From: Stentor roeselii
Lineage: Eukaryota > Ciliophora > Heterotrichea > Heterotrichida > Stentoridae
Reading direction: 5' to 3'
Assembly (NCBI GenBank): GCA_006503475.1
Contig: RSEH01000008.1
Location: forward strand, 124,001-188,000
Length of the DNA: 64,000 bases
Below the pieces are notes generated by a model. That model was given only the letters and a program-made list of their open reading frames with translations. It had not been told where the DNA came from and did not search any database. Below, one piece after another: positions 1 through 10,006 of this stretch; the stretch's first letter is position 1; the number at the start of each line of letters is the position of its first letter. The position numbers and the translations under genes were made by a program.

Positions 1-3000
1 GCATAAACCTTTTATAGCTTCTCTTAAGACCTCCTCTCCGATTTTAATTATATCTGCTCCGGGTATCACTCCAGACAACAGCGATGATAACAATGGGACG
101 TCTTCGGCAATTAACTTGGGAACGACAGTGTCACAAACTGAACGAAGTAAAATATTCTGCTCCCAGTCTTCTAAAGATCTGTCTTCTTGAGTTTCAGCTC
201 TTTTAATGTTACCTGCTGTGACAAGGACACTCTTCAAGGCTCTGAGTCCAAAGTCGTAGTGAGGCTGATTTGAAAGCTGATCATTGCAGAGGTCAAACAA
301 CGAGACTATCTTCCCTGAAAGTCTTTCAGCAGTCTTAAATCCCTGAGAGTAAAGCATGACCTGTGCAATGAGTTCTTTATCAGGTTTGACCATAGCAATA
401 GCTCTGAACAATTGTTTTAAGTTATCAGGCAAATTTGACCTTCCAGCGTATCCTGGGTTCATTGTGACGAAAATTCCAACTTCTGACTTGAGTTTGACTT
501 CTTTTCCGAGAAGCTCGATTTTAGTGTGATGGTCCATGAGACCTGTTTGGATCACGAGGATCTGTTGAGAAACGGCTGAAAGCATTCTTTCTTCTAGACG
601 GTTGAACTCGTCGAAACAGCCCCAGGCACCCACTTGGCAAAGTCCTACGAAAATTCGACCCATTGCTTGGAAGTCGAAGGTCTCGTCGCAGTTGAAGACT
701 AGAACGAATGTTCCTAGTTGGCATCCGAGAGCTTTCACACTTTCAGTCTTTCCAGTTCCTGCTGGACCGAATGGGTTACCTCCTAGTCTCATGTGAAGAG
801 CTTGGGTTAGGGTTAAGTAGCATCTGTCTGTTAGAGGAGTTTGGACTAACTTGTCACCTACTCCTAGGTACTCGAAACCGTAGTAGAAGTGAGCGTTTGA
901 CATTTCGATGTTTAGTTTTTTCATTGGGTCTGATTCTTTAGGATGCCAGTAAAACCTCATATGAATGAGCCATTCAAAGTCTTTGACATTATCAATTTTC
1001 TTATTCATTAAATACCTAGTAACATCTCTCTGATGCACTAAGTCAGTAATAAGCTGTTCAAACTTTTTCCTAGTCTGTGGAGGAAGACTCTTCAAAACAC
1101 TTTCAGCAAGTAAAAACAACATACTAACAACATGTTCTTCAACCTGCTGCAAAGACCTGCTCGGAACATGAGTTTCAATCCGATGTGACCAGTCAACTTG
1201 TGACCCAAGTACCATGATCTGAGCAGGAAAAGCATTAGCGCAGTCCAAAAAGTTCTCATTCGACTCAATCCTCTTAACGCACTGTTCCAAGCTCAACGCA
1301 AGACTTTCCCTCATCTGCAGTTCGACCTTCGTAAGCCAAGCATGAATAGCGGAGTCTTCACTGATTTTAACAGGTTTCGGAAAGTCAACTTTTTCATCTT
1401 CTCTTGAATTCATGGCAATCATGCAGTCGTTTTCACCTTCAGGAGTTGATAAAGAGCTTATCCCTGCGAACATCTTTGAAAAGTGTCTTTGAACATTTTT
1501 CACATCTTTTGAATTTCCAATGATTTCTAAAAGGTCCTCATCTCCGACGAAGTAAAAACGAGCGAAGGCTTGTCGCTGAGTTTCTAGATAGTCTCCGAGG
1601 GCTTTTTGGATTTTTGCTAATAGTTCGCTAAGTCTTTCGAGAGTTTTTTGGATGCCTTGTTGGTTTAGAACTTCTAAAATCTGGGGCTTGCTTGATACTT
1701 TTCGCATTAATGATGTGAACTCATTGTCGATTGATTTGAATTTTGAAAATTCTGATGGAAGTTGTTGTTTTATGTCGGCACTGCCGAAGAAGATACCTTC
1801 TAGGTATACCCAACGTCTTTGAACGTCGATCCAGATGTCGAAGACTAGACGGATTTTTTGGAGTTTCTCGTCCCAGGGACCTACTTCTTCTTCGAAGACT
1901 TTGTAGTGAGGTGACATCTTCATTGATGTTAGGGAGTTGATGTGCTCGTCAAGCTTCTGGAACAGGTCATCCCATCCACGAATAAGTCTGCATTTATTCT
2001 GATAATTAACCAAGTCCAGCAAGTACCCCTGCCAATACTCCTTAACCCCTCTCAAGAACTCCTCAAGCGCTAATTCCCCAGCAGCTTGAGAAAGTACCTC
2101 ATTAATAAACTTTTCATGTTTCAAAGGATCAGCATCCCAAATATTCCCTAAAGTCATTTCATTAATTCCTCCTCTTTTAAGACTAAGTCTTGTATTAAGA
2201 GTTTTCCAATGTCTTTCCTTGAGTGCTTCAGACTTCAAATCCGCGATCATTCGATTAGACTTGCTAAGTCGACTAAGTTTAGTCTTCATAGCATCAAAAG
2301 CTTCATAATTTCTGAGTCGATTAGGCAGTGCATTCATTTGTTCAACAGCCTTATCAATAGCATCCTTGATCTTCTTCGTAACAATGGCGCTCCAAGGAGT
2401 ATCCCTTAAAGCGTCGATTCCAGTCCAGACCTTTGCGAGTTCCGCCCAGACTTCCTTCAATCCCTGAATTTCTTCAGTAAGAGGATTAAGCCGATCAGGG
2501 TCCGAGCTGTCCATGTCGAGCACTTCCTTCGCTTTGCAGATCTTCGAGTACTGATCAGCGGCTTTTTTCACTTTTCCTTCAATTGAGCTGAGCGCTTCAA
2601 TCGCCTGTTGAGGGGACTGGTCGCCGCTGCAAGGTTTTTGAGTCCTCCAGTGTTCTTCAAGTTCTTTGATTTTATCATTCAAGACCTTTTCCTCAGTCTT
2701 GATCTTGGCCTGAAGGACAGGAATTTCACTTTCCATTGTCTGGCTCTTGCGAGTGAGAATCTGACGGAAAGTGGACCAGTCGCCTTCTAGCTGGTCAATC
2801 CAAAGCCAGTCACTAGGGAAGTGGAATCTTTGTCTTTCCAGAAGTCTTTGAGCAGTTCTGTATTTGTTCATCTCGCCGTCCCAGGACTCGAGGTTCTTTT
2901 TAAGCTCCTGGATTTCAGTGACGAAGACAGTGACATCAGAAGAAGAACTTTCAAGGTTTTGCTTTTCCAGGTTCATCCTCGCGTTGTTGATTGACAAGTT

Positions 3001-6000
3001 GAAGCCTCTCATAGTATCTCCTAATTTCGCTCCAAACTTAGTCAAGATATCCTTATGCCACTGGTCATACTTATGATTCACTTTAGACTGTACAGCTTTA
3101 TAATCAATCACAATTGCACCGAAGTGAATTTCAGTTTCAGAGTTATCAAAAGTTGTACGATTTTGTTTAATTTCTTCCAAAAGCTGTTGCCACAACTCAA
3201 TATTATCACCAAGTTCATTGTAAACGTCAGAAGCCTGAGTGTCCCAAAGTGCCTGGTACCCGAGCCAGGTCTTTACATACCCTTCGCACTGGCCGAGGAC
3301 CTCGTCAAGGACTTTGTAGGCCTGGACGATTTCTGCCATGATGTCAGCGAGCAAGTTGGTGTAATCTCGTTTCGTGTACTGCTTCAACACGTCGTATTGC
3401 GTCGCTTCTATCCGGCTCTGTCCACAGATAGTGAAAAGCTGTCGATGGAAAAGAGTCGTCCAGAAGGCACGGGCCTCTTCAAGAGGAGGGTCGAGGAAGA
3501 GGATCTGGTCCTTTAGTTTGATTTCGTGCACTGTGTTGCAGTTTATGTACACTGCTTCCTTTTGAGCCTCGTCCCATTGTTGGAACTCTTTCAGCCAATG
3601 CTTGATTAACTCTGCTAGACGCTTTTTTAACACGTCTTCAACGATTTTGTCGAGACTTTCCACCCAGACCTCCAGGTTTGAGAAGTCGTTTAAGCTGAGG
3701 TCGTCGATGATTTTCTGGATTCTTGACATGTGCTCTGTGAAGTTCTCCTTGGTCACTGCGCAGAGTTGGAGACTTTCTATTTCTTTTTGGATGGTTTCGT
3801 GTTTTTCTTGCACTTCGATTACTTTTTCTTCGAATCTTATGACTTTTTCCATTAGTTTTTTTACGTATGCGTCGAGTCTTGCTTCTGAGTTCCACATTAG
3901 ATTGGTTCCTTCTAAGAAGATTTTGTGGATTTCTGACTTGCTTTCGGCTAAAAGCTTTTCTATCTTTGAGTCTATTTTTCCGCAGGTCTGCTGGTAGGTT
4001 CTGAGTGCTTCTTGAAGAGATGTCGCGTAGGGATAGTAGGTTTTGATGTCGTCTGCCTTGATTTTCATTGAAATTAAACCTTTGAACTTTAGCCAGGTTA
4101 GAGCTCTGACTTCTTTAAATAAGGTGATGACCTGCTCGTCGAAGTTTACGGTTAGTTCCCAGTACTCCTTGCCAAGTTGATCTCTTCTGGATACGACTAA
4201 GAAGATTTTATCACTGAAGTCGAAAGTTCCGCAGTATGTCAGCATTTCTTCTATCCATTTCTCTATTGTGTCCTTGGTGTCAAGTTTCTTCAAAAACGCT
4301 TCTCCAATTTCAAACAATTTTTTCCCATCAGGGTGTTGTTTCCAATCTTTCCCAAGTACAGCCTCAACTCTTTCCATATAAATCTTAAGTTTTCTTTCAA
4401 TTTGTCTAGCCCAAATAATAGCTCCAGAGACAGAAGGAAAGTCTCTGACCTTACTAACAAGAGCAGCTTCAGTATTATTATAATGTTTTTTATACTTCTC
4501 CTGCAAGAGCTGTATATCATTTTTGACCTGAGCAATAAGCTGAGTCTGATACTCCTGAATAGCAACTTTAATTCTCGGCCTGATAAACAACGCATTGAAC
4601 TTCGCGAAAACTCTAAACATTTCATTGGCACTTTTAGCAATTCCCAGACGATCTCTAAGTTTAGTCGTAATCTGACTTTCAACTCTATCAATTTTCTGCT
4701 CATATTGTTTTTTCGCCATTTCCCACATTTCCTGCCCTTCCTTGGTAAGTTCAAGAATATCAAAAGTAGTAAAGTGGGCATATGCCAAGTTAATTTCTCT
4801 CAAAGCCATGATTTCGCCTTGTTGTCTTTCTTCACTGAAGACACTAGTTATAACTTCTTTCAGTCTTTCATGAGAACTTTTGAAGTTCTGCAACTCGATG
4901 ATGCGGTTGTTAAGAGCAGTGTGCTCGAAGTCTTTCTTTGGCAGAACTCTTTCAATTCCTCCTTTTCGCTTTGCCTGCAAACGGACGATATCTTTGAACT
5001 GTTTATACTGCGCTTCCCAGTTGGCAAAGACGTTGAGCGTTGATTTCATTATTTTGTCGAAGTCTTCAAAGTCAAGCGACATGAGTCGTTCTTTATGCAA
5101 AATTTTAAGCAGTTGATTCGACATGTCTTTGCTGACAAGGTCAATGATTTGTTGTGCCTTCAGCAGTGGGTAGGTATCATTATGTTTCAATTTTTTCATA
5201 TGAGAAAAAATCCCTGTGATCGACTCTGAAGTGGCTTCAATCGAATCAGAAGCGAAAAGTTTATTCGCTGGGAAATCCTTCATCAAGATATTCGACATCT
5301 GACACATCTGAAGAGCGTGGTCAAGACCAGTATCCGTATGAAAGCTCATCATTGTATGAATTCTTTTCGCTTGTTTCAAGATGTCTAAAGTGATCGTCAC
5401 TTCCGGCAGCTTCATCTGACTGTCAATGTGGGTCAAAGCACGAGTGAGACATTCCCAGAAGTTGACTTCATGAAGAATAGTAGGCGCTAAATGCTCCCTA
5501 GTGCTAAGTCTTGTCACTTTTCGAATCTCATGAATCCATTTATCGACACAACCCGTTAAAATCGAGAGATACTCCTTGTCTTGCACCCTTTCATCAAACA
5601 TCTCGATGGTCACTTTCGCATTGGTTAACTTTGCCTTGATGAACTTTTCCTTCACATAAGGGTCGATATAAAGTACAAATTCAGGAATTTCCACGTCTTG
5701 TTGATACTGCATCAAAGCCAGCATTGTTTCAGAGATTTTCTTTTGGACTGTCTGAAGACCGAGTTTCGAGTCCATTTTTCCTTCTTCTTCAGCAGAAGCG
5801 TTTTGGCCTTTGTAGGTGTTAAGCAGTGGCATGAATGAATGTTGCATGTAAGTGTGAAGCAGTTCGAAAGGGGTGCTGTCTGGGGATATGTAGCTTAGGT
5901 TCACTATTTGCAACTGGCCTCCCAGGTTTTTTTCCTCGAGAACACCCTGGCCTTCTCGTTTGACGAAAGCGAGAATAGCGAAGGTCGGGCCTTTGTGCTC

Positions 6001-6228
6001 GACTTCGAGTGAGATGGAAACTTCTTCTTCTGACTTGTTGACCACTATCACCTTTCGGGATGACTCTAAAGCGAATTGACTGAGGTACTCTTGAGATGAA
6101 CTCCGGTATAAAGCGCTGTATAGACTGTCCTTCTCGACTTCTAGGATTGGACATGATACGTTTAGGATAAACTCACTGAGTTTTGGAACTACTAACGATT
6201 CTCCTTCGCCTTGGTAAGGATCAGCCAT
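1..6228 (-). CDS. DYNC1H1: Cytoplasmic dynein 1 heavy chain, N-terminal part (runs off left edge)
   Basis: The frame is open from the ATG at 6228-6226 to the left edge, giving 2,076 codons; every line I checked in frame was free of stops. The N-terminus aligns by eye with the tail of cytoplasmic dynein 1 (an LAFVKRE-like segment, then SPDSTPFELLHTY, then an EIPEF segment, then a KWIHEIRKVT segment) rather than with axonemal chains. Near the C-terminal end lies the AAA1 module: Walker A GPAGTGKT at about residues 1821-1828, followed by FNCDETFDFQAMGRI-type sequence and a WGCFDEFNRLEERMLS-type Walker B region. The piece covers tail, linker and AAA1; AAA2-6, stalk and microtubule-binding domain lie outside the window. 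It is the minus-end-directed motor for retrograde and nuclear transport. No intron is needed. The divergent neighbour starts 412 bp away. Confidence 0.95.
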   Translation of the reverse strand, partial: MADPYQGEGESLVVPKLSEFILNVSCPILEVEKDSLYSALYRSSSQEYLSQFALESSRKVIVVNKSEEEVSISLEVEHKGPTFAILAFVKREGQGVLEEKNLGGQLQIVNLSYISPDSTPFELLHTYMQHSFMPLLNTYKGQNASAEEEGKMDSKLGLQTVQKKISETMLALMQYQQDVEIPEFVLYIDPYVKEKFIKAKLTNAKVTIEMFDERVQDKEYLSILTGCVDKWIHEIRKVTRLSTREHLAPTILHEVNFWECLTRALTHIDSQMKLPEVTITLDILKQAKRIHTMMSFHTDTGLDHALQMCQMSNILMKDFPANKLFASDSIEATSESITGIFSHMKKLKHNDTYPLLKAQQIIDLVSKDMSNQLLKILHKERLMSLDFEDFDKIMKSTLNVFANWEAQYKQFKDIVRLQAKRKGGIERVLPKKDFEHTALNNRIIELQNFKSSHERLKEVITSVFSEERQQGEIMALREINLAYAHFTTFDILELTKEGQEMWEMAKKQYEQKIDRVESQITTKLRDRLGIAKSANEMFRVFAKFNALFIRPRIKVAIQEYQTQLIAQVKNDIQLLQEKYKKHYNNTEAALVSKVRDFPSVSGAIIWARQIERKLKIYMERVEAVLGKDWKQHPDGKKLFEIGEAFLKKLDTKDTIEKWIEEMLTYCGTFDFSDKIFLVVSRRDQLGKEYWELTVNFDEQVITLFKEVRALTWLKFKGLISMKIKADDIKTYYPYATSLQEALRTYQQTCGKIDSKIEKLLAESKSEIHKIFLEGTNLMWNSEARLDAYVKKLMEKVIRFEEKVIEVQEKHETIQKEIESLQLCAVTKENFTEHMSRIQKIIDDLSLNDFSNLEVWVESLDKIVEDVLKKRLAELIKHWLKEFQQWDEAQKEAVYINCNTVHEIKLKDQILFLDPPLEEARAFWTTLFHRQLFTICGQSRIEATQYDVLKQYTKRDYTNLLADIMAEIVQAYKVLDEVLGQCEGYVKTWLGYQALWDTQASDVYNELGDNIELWQQLLEEIKQNRTTFDNSETEIHFGAIVIDYKAVQSKVNHKYDQWHKDILTKFGAKLGDTMRGFNLSINNARMNLEKQNLESSSSDVTVFVTEIQELKKNLESWDGEMNKYRTAQRLLERQRFHFPSDWLWIDQLEGDWSTFRQILTRKSQTMESEIPVLQAKIKTEEKVLNDKIKELEEHWRTQKPCSGDQSPQQAIEALSSIEGKVKKAADQYSKICKAKEVLDMDSSDPDRLNPLTEEIQGLKEVWAELAKVWTGIDALRDTPWSAIVTKKIKDAIDKAVEQMNALPNRLRNYEAFDAMKTKLSRLSKSNRMIADLKSEALKERHWKTLNTRLSLKRGGINEMTLGNIWDADPLKHEKFINEVLSQAAGELALEEFLRGVKEYWQGYLLDLVNYQNKCRLIRGWDDLFQKLDEHINSLTSMKMSPHYKVFEEEVGPWDEKLQKIRLVFDIWIDVQRRWVYLEGIFFGSADIKQQLPSEFSKFKSIDNEFTSLMRKVSSKPQILEVLNQQGIQKTLERLSELLAKIQKALGDYLETQRQAFARFYFVGDEDLLEIIGNSKDVKNVQRHFSKMFAGISSLSTPEGENDCMIAMNSREDEKVDFPKPVKISEDSAIHAWLTKVELQMRESLALSLEQCVKRIESNENFLDCANAFPAQIMVLGSQVDWSHRIETHVPSRSLQQVEEHVVSMLFLLAESVLKSLPPQTRKKFEQLITDLVHQRDVTRYLMNKKIDNVKDFEWLIHMRFYWHPKESDPMKKLNIEMSNAHFYYGFEYLGVGDKLVQTPLTDRCYLTLTQALHMRLGGNPFGPAGTGKTESVKALGCQLGTFVLVFNCDETFDFQAMGRIFVGLCQVGAWGCFDEFNRLEERMLSAVSQQILVIQTGLMDHHTKIELLGKEVKLKSEVGIFVTMNPGYAGRSNLPDNLKQLFRAIAMVKPDKELIAQVMLYSQGFKTAERLSGKIVSLFDLCNDQLSNQPHYDFGLRALKSVLVTAGNIKRAETQEDRSLEDWEQNILLRSVCDTVVPKLIAEDVPLLSSLLSGVIPGADIIKIGEEVLREAIKGLC

Positions 6229-6640
6229 TTATAGGCTACCATTCGTTGAATTAGAGGATTAGTGGGTATGGGTTGTGACTCTTGGAATCGATTTTAAGGT
6301 TTAAAGGGTGAATTTTTTCTGGAATTTTTAAGGATTTTCAGGGGGTTTTGGTAGATATAGATTGGAAGAGGCTTTGCTGTTTCAGGTCTCTGTTATTGCT
6401 GAAGGTTCTAGAAATATATTTATCCTCGTTTTTCTGCAAATAAAAATTTCTCTTGTTAAAGTCCTTTAAAATTTAAATAATATGATAAAGATTATTACTC
6501 CAACTTCCAGTCTTCATGATGAATTTTTCTACTTTTGTTATTCAAAATAACACCTAAATAAACCCTTATCTTTTCTCAATTCCATAAAAATCTCTTAACT
6601 TTTGATTCTCCATCAAGTCCTTAATAATCTTGTCAGCCAA
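6229..6640. other. Intergenic, divergent promoter region
   Basis: AT-rich gap between the dynein start and the next gene on the plus strand. It must hold both promoters and 5' leaders. I see no ORF or RNA gene in it. Confidence 0.5.
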
Positions 6641-7918
6641 ATGAATCTAAAAAAGCTCGAGTCCAGGTTCAAAGACATCGAACATCGTGAAAAACAAATA
6701 AACTCTTACTTCAACCCTTTCACCTCAAACGGTCCCAAGCACTACTGCATAAAAGACCTATACCGTGACTACGAATACGACACGAAGCTTTACGGTTTTG
6801 GTAAATTCTTCCAGCTTCCATCAGACCAGCCTTCTGAAATTCATCAATCTCCAGCAAAGAAGTCATCTTTTAACTTCAGCAGTGCAGGTCAAGACACTCA
6901 CCCAAAAGTAAATCAAATGACGGCGAAGCCGTCATCAGTTCAAAGAGAAGACTACCACGGGGCCTTTTCCAGTACTCGCCTTCAGCCTCGAAACACTTCT
7001 CTGTCAAGCAACCAGCACATTCGGTCAACTCCTGAATGGTCAGGGTCAGTTGCGAATGAAAGAGTGACGAATAAGTCAGCCCTGGAAAAAGTTAGGTTCA
7101 ATCAACCGTCTGAAGCCCTTCCAATCAACCTGTTCAAAAAGCAGGTCAAGGAAAAAGTCCAGGTCGACCCGAAGGAGTGGGTGGCTGAAACTCAGTATTC
7201 TTCTAAACCAATGAAAAAGTTCTCACTTGGTGAAGAAAAAGTGAAAAAAAATGAAGAAAAACTGGAGTTTAAGTCGAAGTGGTTTGATATTCGATATTGT
7301 TTAACACCCTGTTGGACTGCAAGTGAAAAAGGTTTCAGCTCTTTCATGCTTGTTAGTTCTAATGAATGTCCTAGGGTCAGAGTGAAGACTGTGAAGGGGC
7401 AGGTGTTTAATTTAAATGAAATTGACTGGCTGAAGTACTGGAAGAATAAAATAATCAGAGTTCAGGAAGAGTTTTCAAATTATTATGAATATTTCTTGTT
7501 TTTTGGTGAAAGGTTTGAAGGAAGTGACAAGTTTATTGAAGATGAAATTGAGTTGTTTTTTCGGGTTAATGTTCCAAGGAACAGGAAAAAATCAAGTGTT
7601 TCTCCTGTCATGCCAATTAACCTAAAAAGCGGAAAATTCACTTCACCTGGGCGCAGTAAAAGCTCCATTAAACTTCCCGTGATTAAAGAAAAAACAGAAG
7701 ACCGTCAGATCCAAGACGACCACACTTTAACCCAAAGACTTGTAAAGTATCGAGAAAGTTTCCACAAGTTCAACCCAGTAACTTTCCCTGCAAACCTCAC
7801 AATTTTCGAGATGCATGATTTGATGGAGACCCGTTACCGAAAACGAGTAAAAGTAAAACATCTTCAAGACCCAGAACCCGTAATTCTCGGAATAGACGGA
7901 AAGTCAATGAAATCTTAA
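6641..7918 (+). CDS. Hypothetical protein, 425 aa
   Basis: Not recognised. I start at the ATG at 6641 because the frame upstream of it offers only a TTG. The N-terminal part is basic and contains tyrosine-rich stretches; residues 80-200 are serine-rich and look disordered. A more ordered region around residues 210-310 has aromatic and hydrophobic periodicity (WFDIRYCLTPCW, then an LKYWKNKIIRVQEEF segment). The C-terminus is basic. No membrane segment or signal peptide is evident. It is divergent from dynein and followed by a RING-H2 gene 133 bp away. It could be a structural or cytoskeletal protein, but the sequence does not show that. Confidence 0.8.
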   Translation: MNLKKLESRFKDIEHREKQINSYFNPFTSNGPKHYCIKDLYRDYEYDTKLYGFGKFFQLPSDQPSEIHQSPAKKSSFNFSSAGQDTHPKVNQMTAKPSSVQREDYHGAFSSTRLQPRNTSLSSNQHIRSTPEWSGSVANERVTNKSALEKVRFNQPSEALPINLFKKQVKEKVQVDPKEWVAETQYSSKPMKKFSLGEEKVKKNEEKLEFKSKWFDIRYCLTPCWTASEKGFSSFMLVSSNECPRVRVKTVKGQVFNLNEIDWLKYWKNKIIRVQEEFSNYYEYFLFFGERFEGSDKFIEDEIELFFRVNVPRNRKKSSVSPVMPINLKSGKFTSPGRSKSSIKLPVIKEKTEDRQIQDDHTLTQRLVKYRESFHKFNPVTFPANLTIFEMHDLMETRYRKRVKVKHLQDPEPVILGIDGKSMKS

Positions 7919-8051
7919 TTATTTAAATAAACAATCGTTTTTCAACTGTTTCTTAAAAATTCACAAATTTTTTCTGTTTAAATCAGTTCAACCCAATCAA
8001 GATCGAGAAGATCGGCCATTCGAATAAAACAATGTTAAAATATTAATTTAA

Positions 8052-8450
8052 ATGGACTTACAACCAAGAAGACAACGAGAAGAAATCTACATCGCCAACG
8101 GTATTCAGTTCATCGTCTACAGCGACTCGAGTTCGGACGATGAACACCCAAGACTTTTGAATTTTGAGCTGTTTTATCAGGAAATCCTTCCGAAAACTCA
8201 GGGCCTTTCAAATGAAGATCTTAATAAATTAGGAGAAAGCTCTTGGAAAAATGAGTTCAGCCTTGAAGAGGCCAACTCGAATGCACTTGTTTTAAGGAAA
8301 AAAACTGTCCTTTGCTCGATTTGTCTAACCGGCATTCAACAGGGCGAGCTTGTCAGAAAACTCAATTGTTCACATTTTTTTCATAGAGAATGCATTGATG
8401 GGTGGCTTAAACTTAAGGGAGTTTGTCCTTTGGACAGGAAAAAAGTTTAA
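8052..8450 (+). CDS. Small RING-H2 finger protein (probable E3 ubiquitin ligase)
   Basis: 132 aa. The C-terminal third holds a RING-H2 finger: CSIC, then a CSHFFHREC core (C-x-H-x2-H-x2-C), an IDGWLK segment and a final CPLD. The last metal ligand is aspartate where most RING-H2 fingers have cysteine, an arrangement also seen in Rbx1. The N-terminal two thirds is acidic and has no recognised domain. By family it would recruit an E2 enzyme and promote ubiquitin transfer. The finger ends at the very C-terminus. Its start ATG is preceded by AT-rich DNA. Confidence 0.85.
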   Translation: MDLQPRRQREEIYIANGIQFIVYSDSSSDDEHPRLLNFELFYQEILPKTQGLSNEDLNKLGESSWKNEFSLEEANSNALVLRKKTVLCSICLTGIQQGELVRKLNCSHFFHRECIDGWLKLKGVCPLDRKKV

Positions 8451-8692
8451 CTGTATGAATGTGTTTTTAGAGTTTTATGGTTTTATGGTTTCTGGTAGTT
8501 GATTAAGAATGGAAACTTTTGTCAGAGATTTGGAGTGAAGTTTGGATGGCTTTTGGGGGATTATTGTTAGGATTGTTGGGGAATTAATTAGGTGGAGAGA
8601 ATCGGGAATTCTAATGAGAGAAAATGGTCGGTTCTGGTGTATTGGATAAGAATTTCTATTAGTGTCCTCAGCATAAAAAACCTAATTTTCAA

Positions 8693-9937
8693 TCACTTCG
8701 AATCAAAAACTTCAACAAATTCTGATTGTCCTTTCCCAAACTCAGAAATTCCTCCTTGTTCAATGCGACAATCCACATAAACCACATCATCCTGAATCAA
8801 AGCCGATAAAGATTTTCGAAAGAGTCTCTCTCCATTCGGCAGTTTGACAAGAAAAATTCTTAAAAACTCTAAAAAAACATATTCCAAGTCCATCCCTTTA
8901 AAAACCTTCGCACATTGAATTTCAAAGCAAAGTCCCGAAGGAACCAAAAATGAATTTTTTCTGAAAATTTCCCACAATTTAAGTAAATTTTTAAAAGAAA
9001 CTTGAAAATCATTTCCCAACAGTTCAGGTAAAAAAACAGTAAAAATTTCCTGTTTTTCAGATCGAATTTTCAATAAAGACCTGTGAGATAGAGTTTCGAT
9101 TTGAGCAGAGGCATAAAAGAAAGAGAAAAATCCAGTATCTTGAAGAGAAGTGACTGAAAATAAGTGCTCTAGGTCTAAAGGATGAGGAGACTAATGAAAA
9201 GTTACCTCAAAAAAAGCGACTGAGCTTTCGATGCAAGCATCTTTTAACCAATCTTGAGAATTTTCTGAAATAAGGATTTTTATATCTAGAGTTTTCAGCT
9301 CGTTTTTGAGATGGTGTAAAGAAAACTTTGTCTGAGTATAAATATCGTCTAAGGTCCCTTCATACCCGATCTTCATCGGGTCAAGTTTCTTAACAATTGC
9401 GACTCCACCAGAGTAAAAACTAGAAATGTTGAACCTGCACTGTCCTCTCACAACGATTCCCTGAAAACCTTCAAAAAATTGATCAATCACCACAAAATAC
9501 GGTCTCGGTACAACAATCTCCTGACCCATCACAACAATCATCTGCTCACAAACCCCAAGAAACTTATCAATAACTTCTTGATCATATCTACTACTAAGAA
9601 AAGTCCTAGAAATCCTTAAAAGTGTGAAAATTTCTAGTTTTTCTAAAATCGCTATTTTTTTCCTTAAAGTTTCGCGAAGCTGATCAATTTTTTGATAAAT
9701 ATTTTGAAGTTCTTTCAAAGAAATCTTTCTTTTAATCGCAAGTAAAAAAAGAATCATCAAACTTTTACGAGAATCAGGTAATTTTTCGCAGCTTGCCAAA
9801 AGAAACTGTTCAACGCTTTCAAGTTTTTTAAACCTGAGTATTTTCAAAGGGTCAGAAGAAAAAGTCCCATCCTTAAGCACCATTCTCCCTAAAGGTCCAA
9901 GAGTTTCATTCAAGACAATAAAAAATCTTTGACTCAT
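8693..9937 (-). CDS. Divergent chaperonin-like protein, possibly BBS chaperonin (MKKS/BBS6-like)
   Basis: Two exons, 9937-9206 and 9190-8693, are joined by removing the 15-nt intron at 9191-9205; the product is 409 aa. The N-terminus (TLGPLGRMVLKDG) resembles the ATP-binding start of group II chaperonins (TLGPKG...), and the following helical region and a GQCRFN / YSGGVAI apical-type segment follow the layout of MKKS-like proteins. Canonical GDGTT catalytic motifs are not visible, and the length is below that of CCT subunits (about 550 aa), so ATPase activity is doubtful. If it is a BBS chaperonin it would help assemble the BBSome for ciliary trafficking. The family assignment is tentative; another divergent CCT relative is possible. 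Confidence 0.4.
9191..9205 (-). other. 15-nt intron
   Basis: GTAACTTTTCATTAG on the minus strand. Removing it deletes an in-frame TAG and joins two long frames of the chaperonin-like gene in phase 0. Confidence 0.9.
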
Positions 9938-10006
9938 TATTCCACTTTTAATTCAAATAACTTCATTATTCACTTTTAATTTACTAAACATTCACCATAT
10001 TCAATA

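Noticed and set aside
3055-3516. 153-codon open frame on the plus strand
   Set aside because: Antisense to the dynein tail, which has clear family homology; no ATG-based protein-like sequence.
4333-5043. 236-codon open frame on the plus strand
   Set aside because: It lies wholly antisense to the dynein heavy chain; its Phe/Ser/Leu-rich composition is what the reverse strand of a Lys/Glu-rich helix gives.
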